Part shown: piece after piece, positions 26,526-35,621 of the stretch
Position numbering within the stretch: position 1 is the first letter of the stretch
Layout: each line of letters starts with the position of its first letter
Source of the DNA: Acetobacteraceae bacterium
GTDB lineage: Bacteria > Pseudomonadota > Alphaproteobacteria > Acetobacterales > Acetobacteraceae
Length of the DNA: 64,000 bases
NCBI GenBank assembly: GCA_003506895.1
Contig: DNXO01000001.1
Coordinates: forward strand, 1-64,000
Direction of reading: 5' to 3'
Translations under genes and position numbers: made by a program
Notes under the pieces: generated by a model
What the model was told of the DNA's origin: nothing
Database searches by the model: none
Seen by the model: only the letters and a program-made list of their open reading frames with translations

Positions 26526-29500
26526 TCAATCGTCGTCCGGGACTAAGCCTTGTAGGCCCTCCAGTAAGGGTGCCAAGTGCTTGCGATAGCGCTTCCACCG
26601 CCCCACCGACGAAGAATAAATCGGCTGCCGTACTTGCCATACGCTGGCCGTCATGACCGGGCGTTCATTTTTGTGGAACGACAGACAGGCCGGATCCCAG
26701 GGAAGACCAACGAAGTCGATCAGGCGCCTGCTCTCTTGTTCGAGATTGTTAACCAGGGTTTCATACTGGACCTCCAGAACCGGGACCGGCAGCACGTTCA
26801 GCCAGAATTCCCGTAGCTCCTCGATCATGCGCGCTCTTGCCGCGCATTCCTCTAACGTATCGGTCCAGATCATGCCTTCGTCGAAGAAGTTCTGAGTATA
26901 GCACGACCAGCAAACGTCACGAAGATCCCGCCGGCAAATGATAATATGGGCTCGGGGGAACAGGATCGCGATCTGGCCCAGACTTTGGATATTGTCCGGC
27001 AGCTTGTTGATGATCCGAAGCGCATTGGGGTCGTGCGCCCGCAATCTGTCCAACAGCGCCGCGGTTTGCCGGTGAACCGCCTTTGGATCCCAGGCCGCCG
27101 GCGCTGCGAATTGCTTCTGCCCGTTCATGATGGCAGGCAGGTTAACGATGTCGGTGCGTTCGCCGAGCCCGATGGCGGACGGGTGGCTTGCGATAATCTG
27201 CTCGACCAGCGTCGTCCCTGAGCGTGGCATACCCACGATAAAGACCGGCACGTTCGATGCGTTTCCCAACGGCAGCGCGTCCAGGAACGTATCTTCAGTG
27301 AATATGGTCCGACTCCAGTCCACCAGGCCCCGAAGCGTGTTTAGCAATGGGGTTGCATCAGGCGTCGCCCGAACCGAACGGATCAGTTTGTTCGCTGTTT
27401 CATAGGCGTGGAATGCCGCTTCGTAGTCCTTCGCCTTGTCGTGCGCGGCGGCGAGGGCGAACGCCACGCCGACACGATCAATCGTCGGCAGCGACGCATC
27501 GGCGACACGGCGCGTGGCCTTGGCAACAAAATCAACCCGATCAACGTCCTGACCGAGCCGGGAGAGCCCTTCCGAGGCTGAACCGGAAAACGGATCGATT
27601 TCCAGCGCCTGCCGGTACGAGTCCGCCGCCGCGACGAAGTCGCCTGTGTGGGACAGCATGTCTGCCCGCAGCACAAGCAGATCAACCGACCCCGGGTCCA
27701 GCTTCAGTCCCTGCTCCGCCAACTCGATCGAACGCGCGGGCATCTGAAGGCGGAAGAATATCCAGGCCAGTTGAAAGAACAAAACCGGCGTTTCCGGGTT
27801 CACAGCGATTGCCCGGTGCGCGATGGCCAGCGCCTCGTCAAACACCGAAGCCTGGGCCAATGCCGTACCGTAGCCGACCAGCGCCTCGGCGTTCTCGGGT
27901 TCGGCCTCGGCCGCCTGCTTCCAGGCATCGAGCGACTCATCGAATGCCTTGGCCTCGAAAAGGGCGCGGGCAAATCGCATTCTGATTGTATTGGACTCCG
28001 GCGCGAGTTCACTCGCGCGGCGGAATGCCAAGACCGCGCTGGCGTGATGTTCCAGCTTGCTTTCGGCGTTCCCAAGTTGAAGCCAACCCTCGACGAGATT
28101 CGGATCGATTTCCGTGCCTTGCGTCGCCGCCGCGACCGCTTCGTCGGCCTTGCCGTCCAGCAGCAGCGCTCGGGCGAGATCGATATGCGCCGGCGCGTGG
28201 GCAGGGTCCGCTTCGGTAGCGGCGGTCAGCAGGGCGATGCCCTCCGCGAGGTTTCCATACCGGGCCTTGAACAAGCCGCACTCATATAAGACGGTCGCGT
28301 TGTCAGGATATTCGCGGTACAGTGCGCCGAAAATCTGTTCAGCGGCCTCTGGCCGTCTGGCTTCCTCATGCAGGCGCGCTTCGCGAATGGCGGCTGCCGT
28401 ATCGACGGTGAGTAGCCGCCACTCCTTTTCGTCCATCTCGGGCACCGTGCCGACCAGCGGCAACACCAACGGAGCAAGATGTCCGAGGTAGTGGCGCCAT
28501 TTCCCAACGGATCGGTCATGCAGTGGCTGGCGCACCTGCCAATAGCTGGAACTCATGACCACCCGGCTCGTCTGATGGAAGTCGAGGCAGGCCGGGTCCC
28601 ACTCCAGGTTCAGGAAGTCGATAAGGCGGCGGCTCTCCCCCTCCAGATCCGCAACCAGCGCCTCGTACGTGACTTCGAGCATCCGCAACGGCAGGACATC
28701 GCGCCAGTGTTGTCCGAGCCGTTCGATTTCCAGCGCGCGGCTGGCGCAGTCGCGCAGGTCGCAGGACCAAGGCACGCCATCACCGAAATGCTGGAAGAAC
28801 GCCGACAATCCAACATCGCGCAAGTCGCGGCGGCAGTAGATGACGCGCGCGTTGGGAAACAGCATCGCGATGTGCCCGAGCATCAGGATGTTGTCGGGGA
28901 GCTTGTCGATAAAGCGCGAAGCCCCGCCGGACAGGATTGTCAGGCGGCGCACATGGTCAGCGGCGATGGCTTCGGCCGCCTTGGCATCCCAGGCGAAGGG
29001 GGGAGTATTGATCGGTCCACGGTCCAACGCCCGTACCAATTCCCCGATATCTTTACGTTCGCCGCCACCGAATACCGCGGGATGGCTGGCAGCAATCTGT
29101 TCGACGAGCGAGGTGCCTGACCGCGGCATGCCAACGATAAACACCGGCATGGGCGAGGGATCGCCGTTGACGTGCCGATGCTCGAACGCGGCCCGATCAA
29201 ACGTGGCGGTCAGCCAGTCCACGGTTAGCGTTAGCGCGGCCGGGTCGAAGCCATGGCCGTCACGAAGAAGCCGATCACGAACGAGGCGGTTGGCGGTGAC
29301 ATAGGCTGCAAACGCTTCGTCAAACGAGCCAGCACGATCCAGGCGCCCCCCCACGCCGAAACCCGCGGCGATCCGCTCCGACTCCGGCGCCTCCGGATCA
29401 TGCAATCGCGCGCGCAATGCATCGACTTCGGTACCCGCGGTGTCCGTCCGGCCAATCATCGCCAAATCCCGCAGCGCCTCAGCCGAACCGGGGGTCAGGG

Positions 29501-30317
29501 CCAAGGCCCGCCTTTGGCAGGCTTCAGCCTCATCAAACGCGCCCATCGAGGCCAAGTCAGCGCCGAGCAGCAGCCAAACGTCGGCCAGGTTCGGATCCAG
29601 CGCCAGCGCTTGGCGCGCAGCCGCGGCCGATGAGGCGGGGTCCTGCCGACGCCGGTGGGTTACCGCCAGAGCCGAATGGGCGGCGGCATCGGTCGGGGCG
29701 AGGGTCACCGCGCGCTGGAGATACCCCAGTGCTGCGTCTAGCTGGTTGGCGGCTGCCAGCGCGGACCCCATGGCGATCAATGCCGCCGGCCGATTGGGCT
29801 GCAGACGGTCGGCTGCGGCGAAACTGGCGATCGCCTTGTCCGCCTGGTATTGGCGTGCGTAGGCAATGCCGAGGCTGACGTGAGAATCGGCCAATTCAGG
29901 CGCCAACGTCAGGCTACGGCGCAGCGCGGCTTCGGCTCCCGCGTAGTCGCCTTGCTCCAGCAGGGCGCGACCGAGTTGGTGATGGGCTTCGGGTAACTCC
30001 GAATCAAGTTCCAGTGCGCGTTCCGCCGAAGCGATCGCCGCGTCCAGTTCTCCGCGGGCGTTTCGCGCGCGTGCGAGATTGGTTAGGGCTTCGGGATATT
30101 CTGGATCGATCTCGAGGGCTCGGGTGATCAGTGCGATCCCCTGTAAAAGATCGCCCTGATCCTGAAGGAGCAATCCAAGCAGGTTCAATGCTTCGACGTC
30201 GTCTGGTGTGGCTTGCAGGATCCGCCGGTAGATCGCTTCGGCCCGCGTTAGCCGGCCCGCTGCGTGGTGCGCCAGCGCCTCGTCCAGATCCATTCCGTTT
30301 GCGATGTCGCTCGCCAT
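26526..30317 (-). CDS. Tandem TPR-sulfotransferase protein (two TPR + two sulfotransferase units)
   Basis: 1263 residues. Unit 1: TPR block about 18-285, linker, then a sulfotransferase from about 391 with the PAPS loop GMPRSGTSLVEQ (396-407). Unit 2: TPR block about 650-930, then a second sulfotransferase with GMPRSGTTLVEQ (about 1025). Each has the SHP...GERxD, KLPDNI...CRRDLRDV and C-terminal SVGxWxxYxxHLxPL pattern, so it is an internal duplication of a TPR-sulfotransferase. No signal peptide, hence cytoplasmic. Convergent with the TPR/GT9-like gene (10 bp apart). Confidence 0.88.
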   Translation of the reverse strand: MASDIANGMDLDEALAHHAAGRLTRAEAIYRRILQATPDDVEALNLLGLLLQDQGDLLQGIALITRALEIDPEYPEALTNLARARNARGELDAAIASAERALELDSELPEAHHQLGRALLEQGDYAGAEAALRRSLTLAPELADSHVSLGIAYARQYQADKAIASFAAADRLQPNRPAALIAMGSALAAANQLDAALGYLQRAVTLAPTDAAAHSALAVTHRRRQDPASSAAAARQALALDPNLADVWLLLGADLASMGAFDEAEACQRRALALTPGSAEALRDLAMIGRTDTAGTEVDALRARLHDPEAPESERIAAGFGVGGRLDRAGSFDEAFAAYVTANRLVRDRLLRDGHGFDPAALTLTVDWLTATFDRAAFEHRHVNGDPSPMPVFIVGMPRSGTSLVEQIAASHPAVFGGGERKDIGELVRALDRGPINTPPFAWDAKAAEAIAADHVRRLTILSGGASRFIDKLPDNILMLGHIAMLFPNARVIYCRRDLRDVGLSAFFQHFGDGVPWSCDLRDCASRALEIERLGQHWRDVLPLRMLEVTYEALVADLEGESRRLIDFLNLEWDPACLDFHQTSRVVMSSSYWQVRQPLHDRSVGKWRHYLGHLAPLVLPLVGTVPEMDEKEWRLLTVDTAAAIREARLHEEARRPEAAEQIFGALYREYPDNATVLYECGLFKARYGNLAEGIALLTAATEADPAHAPAHIDLARALLLDGKADEAVAAATQGTEIDPNLVEGWLQLGNAESKLEHHASAVLAFRRASELAPESNTIRMRFARALFEAKAFDESLDAWKQAAEAEPENAEALVGYGTALAQASVFDEALAIAHRAIAVNPETPVLFFQLAWIFFRLQMPARSIELAEQGLKLDPGSVDLLVLRADMLSHTGDFVAAADSYRQALEIDPFSGSASEGLSRLGQDVDRVDFVAKATRRVADASLPTIDRVGVAFALAAAHDKAKDYEAAFHAYETANKLIRSVRATPDATPLLNTLRGLVDWSRTIFTEDTFLDALPLGNASNVPVFIVGMPRSGTTLVEQIIASHPSAIGLGERTDIVNLPAIMNGQKQFAAPAAWDPKAVHRQTAALLDRLRAHDPNALRIINKLPDNIQSLGQIAILFPRAHIIICRRDLRDVCWSCYTQNFFDEGMIWTDTLEECAARARMIEELREFWLNVLPVPVLEVQYETLVNNLEQESRRLIDFVGLPWDPACLSFHKNERPVMTASVWQVRQPIYSSSVGRWKRYRKHLAPLLEGLQGLVPDDD

Positions 30318-30407
30318 GCCAATAGCCTCGTTAACCTCGAAGGCAATGGTTACACGAACAGGTGAGCGTTACGCTATTTGTGCATTTACCAAAGCCGACA
30401 AACACCA

Positions 30408-30440
30408 AAATCCCGAGCCGCGTCATGCGGCCCGGGATTT
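30408..30440 (-). terminator. Rho-independent terminator-like hairpin
   Basis: 14-bp stem (one G-U pair) with a 5-base loop at 30422-30426; on the minus strand it is followed by a run of T (attttgg). It lies just below the PEP-CTERM gene (stop at 30477), which it probably terminates. Confidence 0.7.
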
Positions 30441-30476
30441 TTGGGAATGGGCTAGATTTGTCCGTGGTGATGGGTG

Positions 30477-31175
30477 TTACGCGGCCTTGCGACGGCGGCG
30501 CACGATGCCCGCGCCGGCGAGACCGACGCCAAGCAGTGCCAGGGAAGCGGGTTCCGGAGCCGGGATGGTGTACTGGTACTGGACGGAGAGAGACGGGAAG
30601 AACTCGGTCATCAGACTGGCGGCAACAGCACTCGTGCCGCTGATCGACACGCCGCCGGTGCCCAGGAAATCAAGCAGGAACGTACCCGTTCCGTCGTAGG
30701 CGCCCAGATTGGTGGTGATTGTGCGGAACCCGCCCAAGCTGGTCTTCGTGCCACTGTAAGCCGCAGAGGCCAAATGACCCAAAGTGAAGCTGGCCGGGGT
30801 GCCCTTGCCGCTCATCGCGAATGTTGGAAACCCGTTGGGCGCGCCGGTGTAGCTTTTCAGCGTGATCGTGCCGGTGGAGGAAAAGGTGAACGTGCCAGTG
30901 CCGGACCCTGTGTAGGTCACCGTGCCGGTCGTGGAGAAGCTGCCGGACTCGGTGACGACCACCTTCGTCAGATTCTTACCGCCAGCGGTATTGAACTGGT
31001 TGACTGTCGCAGTGGAGTTGCCGCCAACCAGAAACGGGCTGACCGTCGGAGTCTGCGTGGAGCAAGCATAGATGCCAGTGCAGACCAAGCTAGCGTTCGA
31101 CACGGAGGGGAACGCAAACATCGCAAGCCCACCCATGGCAAACGAACTGGCGGAAGCGAGGAGGTTAAACTTCAT
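30477..31175 (-). CDS. PEP-CTERM sorting-domain surface protein
   Basis: 232 residues from the ATG at 31175. Signal peptide MKFNLLASASSFAMGGLAMFAFPSVSNA, then a Ser/Thr/Gly-rich beta body, and the sorting signal PEPASLALLGVGLAGAGIV with RRRRKAA tail. PEP-CTERM proteins are processed by exosortase and often end up in biofilm matrix or at the cell surface; no exosortase gene is in this window. The VQYQYTIPAPEP region resembles choice-of-anchor proteins, but the body is otherwise unassigned. Confidence 0.9.
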   Translation of the reverse strand: MKFNLLASASSFAMGGLAMFAFPSVSNASLVCTGIYACSTQTPTVSPFLVGGNSTATVNQFNTAGGKNLTKVVVTESGSFSTTGTVTYTGSGTGTFTFSSTGTITLKSYTGAPNGFPTFAMSGKGTPASFTLGHLASAAYSGTKTSLGGFRTITTNLGAYDGTGTFLLDFLGTGGVSISGTSAVAASLMTEFFPSLSVQYQYTIPAPEPASLALLGVGLAGAGIVRRRRKAA

Positions 31176-31288
31176 AGCACCCATTCCATCGGACAAAGAT
31201 GCTAAATGATAAGCAACCCTCATGCCACTACAAAAAATGTATCTATTTCAAATGGTTAAAACGAACCGACTCTGCCGTCCGATGCGAA

Positions 31289-31308
31289 GTGTAAAGTATA
31301 TCTTACAC
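31289..31308. promoter_or_regulatory. 20-bp palindrome, TGT-N12-ACA pattern
   Basis: Perfect 6-bp inverted arms (GTGTAA / TTACAC) with an 8-base AT-rich spacer, 114 bp upstream of the PEP-CTERM start and 86 bp from the metF stop. It fits a dimeric repressor site, and contains the TGT-N12-ACA pattern of PpsR/CrtJ-type regulators, which is loose enough to occur by chance. Confidence 0.45.
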
Positions 31309-31393
31309 CCATCCATACCCCTGAGTGGCTACGCTTTCCCTCGAAGTGCCACCACTGGGCGGCCTCACGCGGGGCTGCGACTCTGATCGGGCG

Positions 31394-32320
31394 TCAAAAC
31401 GCCGCCCGAACCCCCAGCACATGCGCGATCGCATAGGTCAAATCCGGCCGGTTCAGCGTGTAGAAGTGGAATTCGTCCACGCCGTTCGCCTGCAGCAACC
31501 TGACCTGCTCCGCCGCCACCACCATGCCGATCATCCGACGCGTTTCCGGGTCGTTTTCGGTGCCCTCGAACAGCCGCCCCATCCACGCCGGCACGCTGGC
31601 GCCGCACATATCGGAAAACTTGACCGCCTGGGCGAAATTGGACACCGGCATGATCCCCGGCACGATCGGCGCCTTGATCCCCGCCGCCAGACACAGGTCC
31701 AGGAAACGCAGATAGGTTGTGGTATCGAAAAAATACTGCGTAATCGCGCGCGTCGCCCCGGCATCCAGCTTGCGCTTCAGGTTCTCCAGGTCGGCCATCG
31801 GGCTGGACGCGGCGGGATGAATCTCGGGGTATGCAGCCACCGAAATCTCAAAATCCGCGACACCCTTCAGTCCGGCAACAAGGTCAGAGGCATAATGATA
31901 GCCGCCCGGATGTGGCTCATATTTCTCGCCCGGCGCCGGATCGCCGCGCAAGGCAACGATATGGCGCACGCCGGCATCCCAATACGAACGCGCGACCTCG
32001 TTGACCTCGTCGCGCGTGGCGCCGATGCAGGTCAGGTGTGCGGCCGGAACCAGCTTGGTTTCGCGGGCGATGCGTGCAACCGTGGCGTGGGTGCGCGCCT
32101 GGGTTGTGCCGCCGGCGCCATAGGTCACCGAGACGAACCGCGGCACGAGCGGCGCCAGGCGTTCGATACAGGCCCAAAGCTGCTGCTCCAGCGCCTCTGT
32201 CCGCGGCGGGAAGAACTCAAACGACAGTTTTGGCGCTGGATTGTCCGCCGATTGCATCGGTAGAGCGCTAAAACGTGGGCCGGTCAGCCAGCGTTGAAGG
32301 GGAGCGGTTGAGGTATCCAT
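31394..32320 (-). CDS. metF: 5,10-methylenetetrahydrofolate reductase
   Basis: 308 residues; GGAG lies 10 bp before the ATG at 32320, with an internal Met at 32257 as alternative. TIM-barrel features: FEFFPPRTE (catalytic Glu), VSVTYGAGGTT, HLTCIGATRDE, ALRGDPAP, AAYPEIHP, ITQYFFD, PGIMPVSN, and the C-terminal FHFYTLNR. Makes methyl-THF for methionine synthesis with FAD and NADH. Confidence 0.95.
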   Translation of the reverse strand: MDTSTAPLQRWLTGPRFSALPMQSADNPAPKLSFEFFPPRTEALEQQLWACIERLAPLVPRFVSVTYGAGGTTQARTHATVARIARETKLVPAAHLTCIGATRDEVNEVARSYWDAGVRHIVALRGDPAPGEKYEPHPGGYHYASDLVAGLKGVADFEISVAAYPEIHPAASSPMADLENLKRKLDAGATRAITQYFFDTTTYLRFLDLCLAAGIKAPIVPGIMPVSNFAQAVKFSDMCGASVPAWMGRLFEGTENDPETRRMIGMVVAAEQVRLLQANGVDEFHFYTLNRPDLTYAIAHVLGVRAAF

Positions 32321-32516
32321 GCCGGTTGCATCTCCGGTTTCGGTGTGTAACGCAAGGGAAGACTCGCGCCATTATGGGATTCCCCTCCTGGTTGGCGACA
32401 TGATAGAGGTCGTGTCCCGAGCGGTTCACGGAAAACTCAGTACCGGGGTGTTCCAATCCGCTTCAAAGTCGCCATGTGCTGCTGCGCGCGGACGCAGGTC
32501 CGGAGTTGGCCCGAGG

Positions 32517-33350
32517 ATGTTGATGCACGTTGCCTCCCGTTTCCGCCGATTGTTCTTCGGGACAGCACGGCTTCTTCCCGCCTTCGCGGTCATCGTGGTG
32601 GGCCTTCAAGGCTGCGCGACCAAGCCGCCGGCCGACGATCCCGACGCCGTCGCCGACTATGAACAAACGAACGACCCGCTGGAGCCGACGAACCGGGTAT
32701 TCTATGCCGTGAACAATGGCCTGGACACGGTGATCCTCAAGCCGGCGGCCCTGGCCTATCGCTTTGTCGTGCCAGGCGCGGTACGGGATGGCGTGCATCA
32801 CGTGCTGTCCAACATCGGTTCGCCGGTGCAGCTCGTCAACGACATGCTGGAGGGCAAGCCACGCCGAGCCGGCGACACGACGATGCGATTCCTGATCAAC
32901 ACCACTGTCGGCGTGTTCGGCATCTTTGATGTCGCCACCAAATGGGGCTACCCGGACCATGATGCCGACTTCGGCATGACGCTGGCGGTTTGGGGGGTGC
33001 CGGAGGGCCCGTTCCTGTTTCTGCCGGTGCTTGGCCCAACCGACCCGCGAGACGCCGCGGGCTTCGGTGTGAACATCGCCCTCGATCCCTTCACCTGGAT
33101 CGGAACCGGGCCGAACCATCCAGGCTGGACGGCGTTTACATGGTCAAGGTTTGGCTTGAACGCAGTTGACGCGCGGGAACGCGTTCTCGACCCGATCGAC
33201 CAGATCAAGAAGACGGCGCTGGACCCCTACGCGACGTTCCGTAGCCTGTATCGCCAGCATCGCCGCGCCCAGATCCAGGATTTGCGCAACGACAACCGTG
33301 AGACCGTACCTGTCTGGTTCCCGCAGCCAGCAGCAACGCCCGCGAATTAG
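32517..33350 (+). CDS. mlaA: MlaA (VacJ) outer-membrane lipoprotein
   Basis: 277 residues from the ATG at 32517 (32523 equally possible with GAGG 6 bp upstream). Lipoprotein signal ending in lipobox VGLQGC, then MlaA core: NDPLEPTNRVFYAVNNGLD, NIGSPVQLVNDMLEGK, GVFGIFDVATKWG, and ADFGMTLAVWGVPEGPFLFLPVLGPTDPRD. MlaA extracts mislocalised phospholipids from the outer leaflet and passes them to MlaC. Paired with mlaC downstream (32 bp). Confidence 0.93.
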   Translation: MLMHVASRFRRLFFGTARLLPAFAVIVVGLQGCATKPPADDPDAVADYEQTNDPLEPTNRVFYAVNNGLDTVILKPAALAYRFVVPGAVRDGVHHVLSNIGSPVQLVNDMLEGKPRRAGDTTMRFLINTTVGVFGIFDVATKWGYPDHDADFGMTLAVWGVPEGPFLFLPVLGPTDPRDAAGFGVNIALDPFTWIGTGPNHPGWTAFTWSRFGLNAVDARERVLDPIDQIKKTALDPYATFRSLYRQHRRAQIQDLRNDNRETVPVWFPQPAATPAN

Positions 33351-33382
33351 ACGACTCAAGTTACCGGAGCTCCGAACCTGTT

Positions 33383-33982
33383 ATGATCACTCGCCGGAAC
33401 TGCCTGACCCTTGCCGCGCTATCAGCGTTGGTGCCACTGTCCGCGCGTGCGCAGAGCACCGACAAGGCAGCCACATTCGTGAAAATTGTCGGCGACAAGC
33501 TGGTCGCCGTGGTGAACGGCCCCGGCTCGGTCGCCGTGAAACGTGCGCAGATGACGCAGATTATCAATTCGGCGGTGGATGTGGACGGCATTGGTAAGTT
33601 CTGCCTCGGCCGCTACTGGCGGCAGGCAACCCCGGAGCAACAGAAACAGTATCTGGCCCTGTTTCGTGAGGTTCTGGTCACGAACATCACCTCCAAGCTT
33701 GGTGAATACCAGGGCGTGACGTTCACGATGGGTCGCGGCAAGCCGCAGGACGAAGAGGCTGTGGTATCGACCACGGTCGTTCGTCCGAACAATGCCCCCA
33801 CGGCCGTGGATTGGATCATCTCCAACCCTTCCAGCGACCCGAAGATCATCGATGTGGTTGCCGAGGGAACCTCTCTGCGCCTGACCCAGCGGAGCGATTA
33901 CGCGTCTTATCTGACGCACAACAACGGCACCATCGATGCGCTGATCGCGGCGATGAAGAACCAGGTCTCGCAGAACAGCTAG
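33383..33982 (+). CDS. mlaC: MlaC periplasmic phospholipid-binding protein
   Basis: 199 residues. N terminus MITRRNCLTLAALSALVPLSARA has twin-Arg (TRRNCLTL), so Tat export is possible, otherwise Sec. The MlaC/Ttg2D body has VDGIGKFCLGRYWRQATPEQQKQYLALFREVLVTN and the C-terminal VDWIIS...VVAEGTSLRLTQRSDYASYL. Carries phospholipid between MlaA and the MlaFEDB inner-membrane transporter, whose genes are not here. Confidence 0.93.
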   Translation: MITRRNCLTLAALSALVPLSARAQSTDKAATFVKIVGDKLVAVVNGPGSVAVKRAQMTQIINSAVDVDGIGKFCLGRYWRQATPEQQKQYLALFREVLVTNITSKLGEYQGVTFTMGRGKPQDEEAVVSTTVVRPNNAPTAVDWIISNPSSDPKIIDVVAEGTSLRLTQRSDYASYLTHNNGTIDALIAAMKNQVSQNS

Positions 33983-33993
33983 GCTTGGTGGAC

Positions 33994-34359
33994 CTATCCG
34001 AGCGCATTCCAGGCCAGTAGCAAGACGTAACCCGTGATGGCGATCCCTGCGTGGACCGCCATCACGATCGGCTTCCGACGAAGCAACAGCACGGCAACAC
34101 CGGTCCCGATCGCGCCCGCGAACAGGGCCGACGCGATTATGCCAAACGACCCAACACCTGTATCGACACCGCGCGGCGGCCCGCGCACCGCGACAAGCAG
34201 CGCGGCAAAACCGGCCGCCCCGACCAGTCCGTGCGCGATGCCGGCCGCAAGCGGCGGCCGCGATGCGGCATCGGTCGCCCGCAAATGCCAAAGCGCCAGG
34301 ATCGTCCCAGCGGCGACCGCGACCGTCAGAACCCAGACCGCGACGGAAACCAGCCCCAT
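33994..34359 (-). CDS. Small membrane protein of unknown function
   Basis: 121 residues with four probable membrane helices (VAVWVLTVAVAAGTILALWHL; LAAGIAHGLVGAAGFAALLVAV; GSFGIIASALFAGAIGTGVAVLLL; IVMAVHAGIAITGYVLLLAW). Its ATG touches the TGA of the upstream CoA-transferase gene (zero spacing), indicating translational coupling at the end of that operon. No family recognised. Confidence 0.75.
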   Translation of the reverse strand: MGLVSVAVWVLTVAVAAGTILALWHLRATDAASRPPLAAGIAHGLVGAAGFAALLVAVRGPPRGVDTGVGSFGIIASALFAGAIGTGVAVLLLRRKPIVMAVHAGIAITGYVLLLAWNALG

Positions 34360-35556
34360 TCAGCCGATAACGCCCAAGCCGCGCAACCTGGTGACGTCAT
34401 CGTCGCTGTATCCCGCTTCGCGCAGCACGGCCTGATTGTGCTGGCCAATCGACGGGGCACGCCGCGCCGGCACCTTCTCGACACCATCGATATGGAACGG
34501 GGTCATAACGGTTAGATGTTCGCCATCCGCGAATGGCACCAGCGCGCCGGCATGGCGCATCTGCGGATCGTCCATCGCCTCATTCACTGTGGCAACGATG
34601 CCGAAGGTCACCCCGACGCCATCGAGAATCGTGCGCCAATCCGCAAGGTCGCGCGTCGCGAACACCGCGTCCAGGATCACCGTCAGTTCGCGGGCATGCT
34701 GTTTGCGGGCGTCGGGGCTTGCAAAGCGCGGGTCGTCGGTCAGATCCTCGCGCCCGATCGCGCCCAGGAATGACGGTAGCTGCCGCTGCTCGTTGAACAG
34801 CGCCATGATGAACCAGCGGCCGTCGCGCGACTGGTAATGGTTGGCCAGGGCATTCGGTGAGTCGTTCCGGTGCGGGCGCAGCGTGACGTCCTCACCGAAC
34901 AACCGGGTCTGCACCGCGCAACCGTTCGCCCAAAGGCCGTTTTGCAACAGGGACGACCGGACGACGCCCCCCAGGCCAGTCTTTTCGCGCCGATACAACG
35001 CGGTCACGATCGCCGAATAGACGCCCGTGGCGCTGGGGAAATCGCCCATACCTGGCATCGAGCGCGACGGCACGGTCGCCGCATCCGATCGCACCATGTC
35101 CATCAATCCGGTGCGCGCCCAATACGCGGTGGAATCGAAACCGGTCTTGGCGGCTTCCTCGCCAGCCTCGCCGTAAGCCGTGAACGACGCGTAGATCAGC
35201 CGGTCATTCAACGGCATGAGGTGGTCCGGCGCCAGGCACAACCGATCGCGCACCGGCAGCGGGAAGTTGGTGATGAAGACATCGGCCGAGGCGACCAGCC
35301 GATGTAGCACGGCCTGACCATCCGGATGCTTCAGATCAAGTGCCACGCTGCGTTTGTTGCGCGACGTCAACTGCCAGTAGTAGTCGACTTTCTTTCCTGG
35401 AATCGGTGACGACGCCCGCCACGGATCGCCGACGCCCTGGGGTTCGATTTTGATCACGTCGGCACCGAAGTCCGACAACATCGTCGCCGCGGCCGGTCCC
35501 GCGATCCAACTCGCGCAGTCGATGACTTTCAGGCCGGTGAAAAGCGACTCGGTCAT
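34360..35556 (-). CDS. CaiB/BaiF family CoA-transferase
   Basis: 398 residues from the ATG at 35556 with GGAG 8 bp upstream. Family features: LKVIDCASWIAGPAAATM, LSDFGADVIKIEPQG, TSRNKRSVALDLKHPDG, ITNFPLPVRDRL, and the catalytic Asp in GFDSTAYWARTGLMD. Probably activates the acid substrate whose thioester is used by the thiolase-like enzyme encoded 65 bp upstream. Confidence 0.9.
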   Translation of the reverse strand: MTESLFTGLKVIDCASWIAGPAAATMLSDFGADVIKIEPQGVGDPWRASSPIPGKKVDYYWQLTSRNKRSVALDLKHPDGQAVLHRLVASADVFITNFPLPVRDRLCLAPDHLMPLNDRLIYASFTAYGEAGEEAAKTGFDSTAYWARTGLMDMVRSDAATVPSRSMPGMGDFPSATGVYSAIVTALYRREKTGLGGVVRSSLLQNGLWANGCAVQTRLFGEDVTLRPHRNDSPNALANHYQSRDGRWFIMALFNEQRQLPSFLGAIGREDLTDDPRFASPDARKQHARELTVILDAVFATRDLADWRTILDGVGVTFGIVATVNEAMDDPQMRHAGALVPFADGEHLTVMTPFHIDGVEKVPARRAPSIGQHNQAVLREAGYSDDDVTRLRGLGVIG

Positions 35557-35621
35557 GATACGACTCCGTTGTTTCAGGGCCGAGCACCGCCCGGCCCTGA
35601 AACGAAAGCAGCTTCTGCCGC

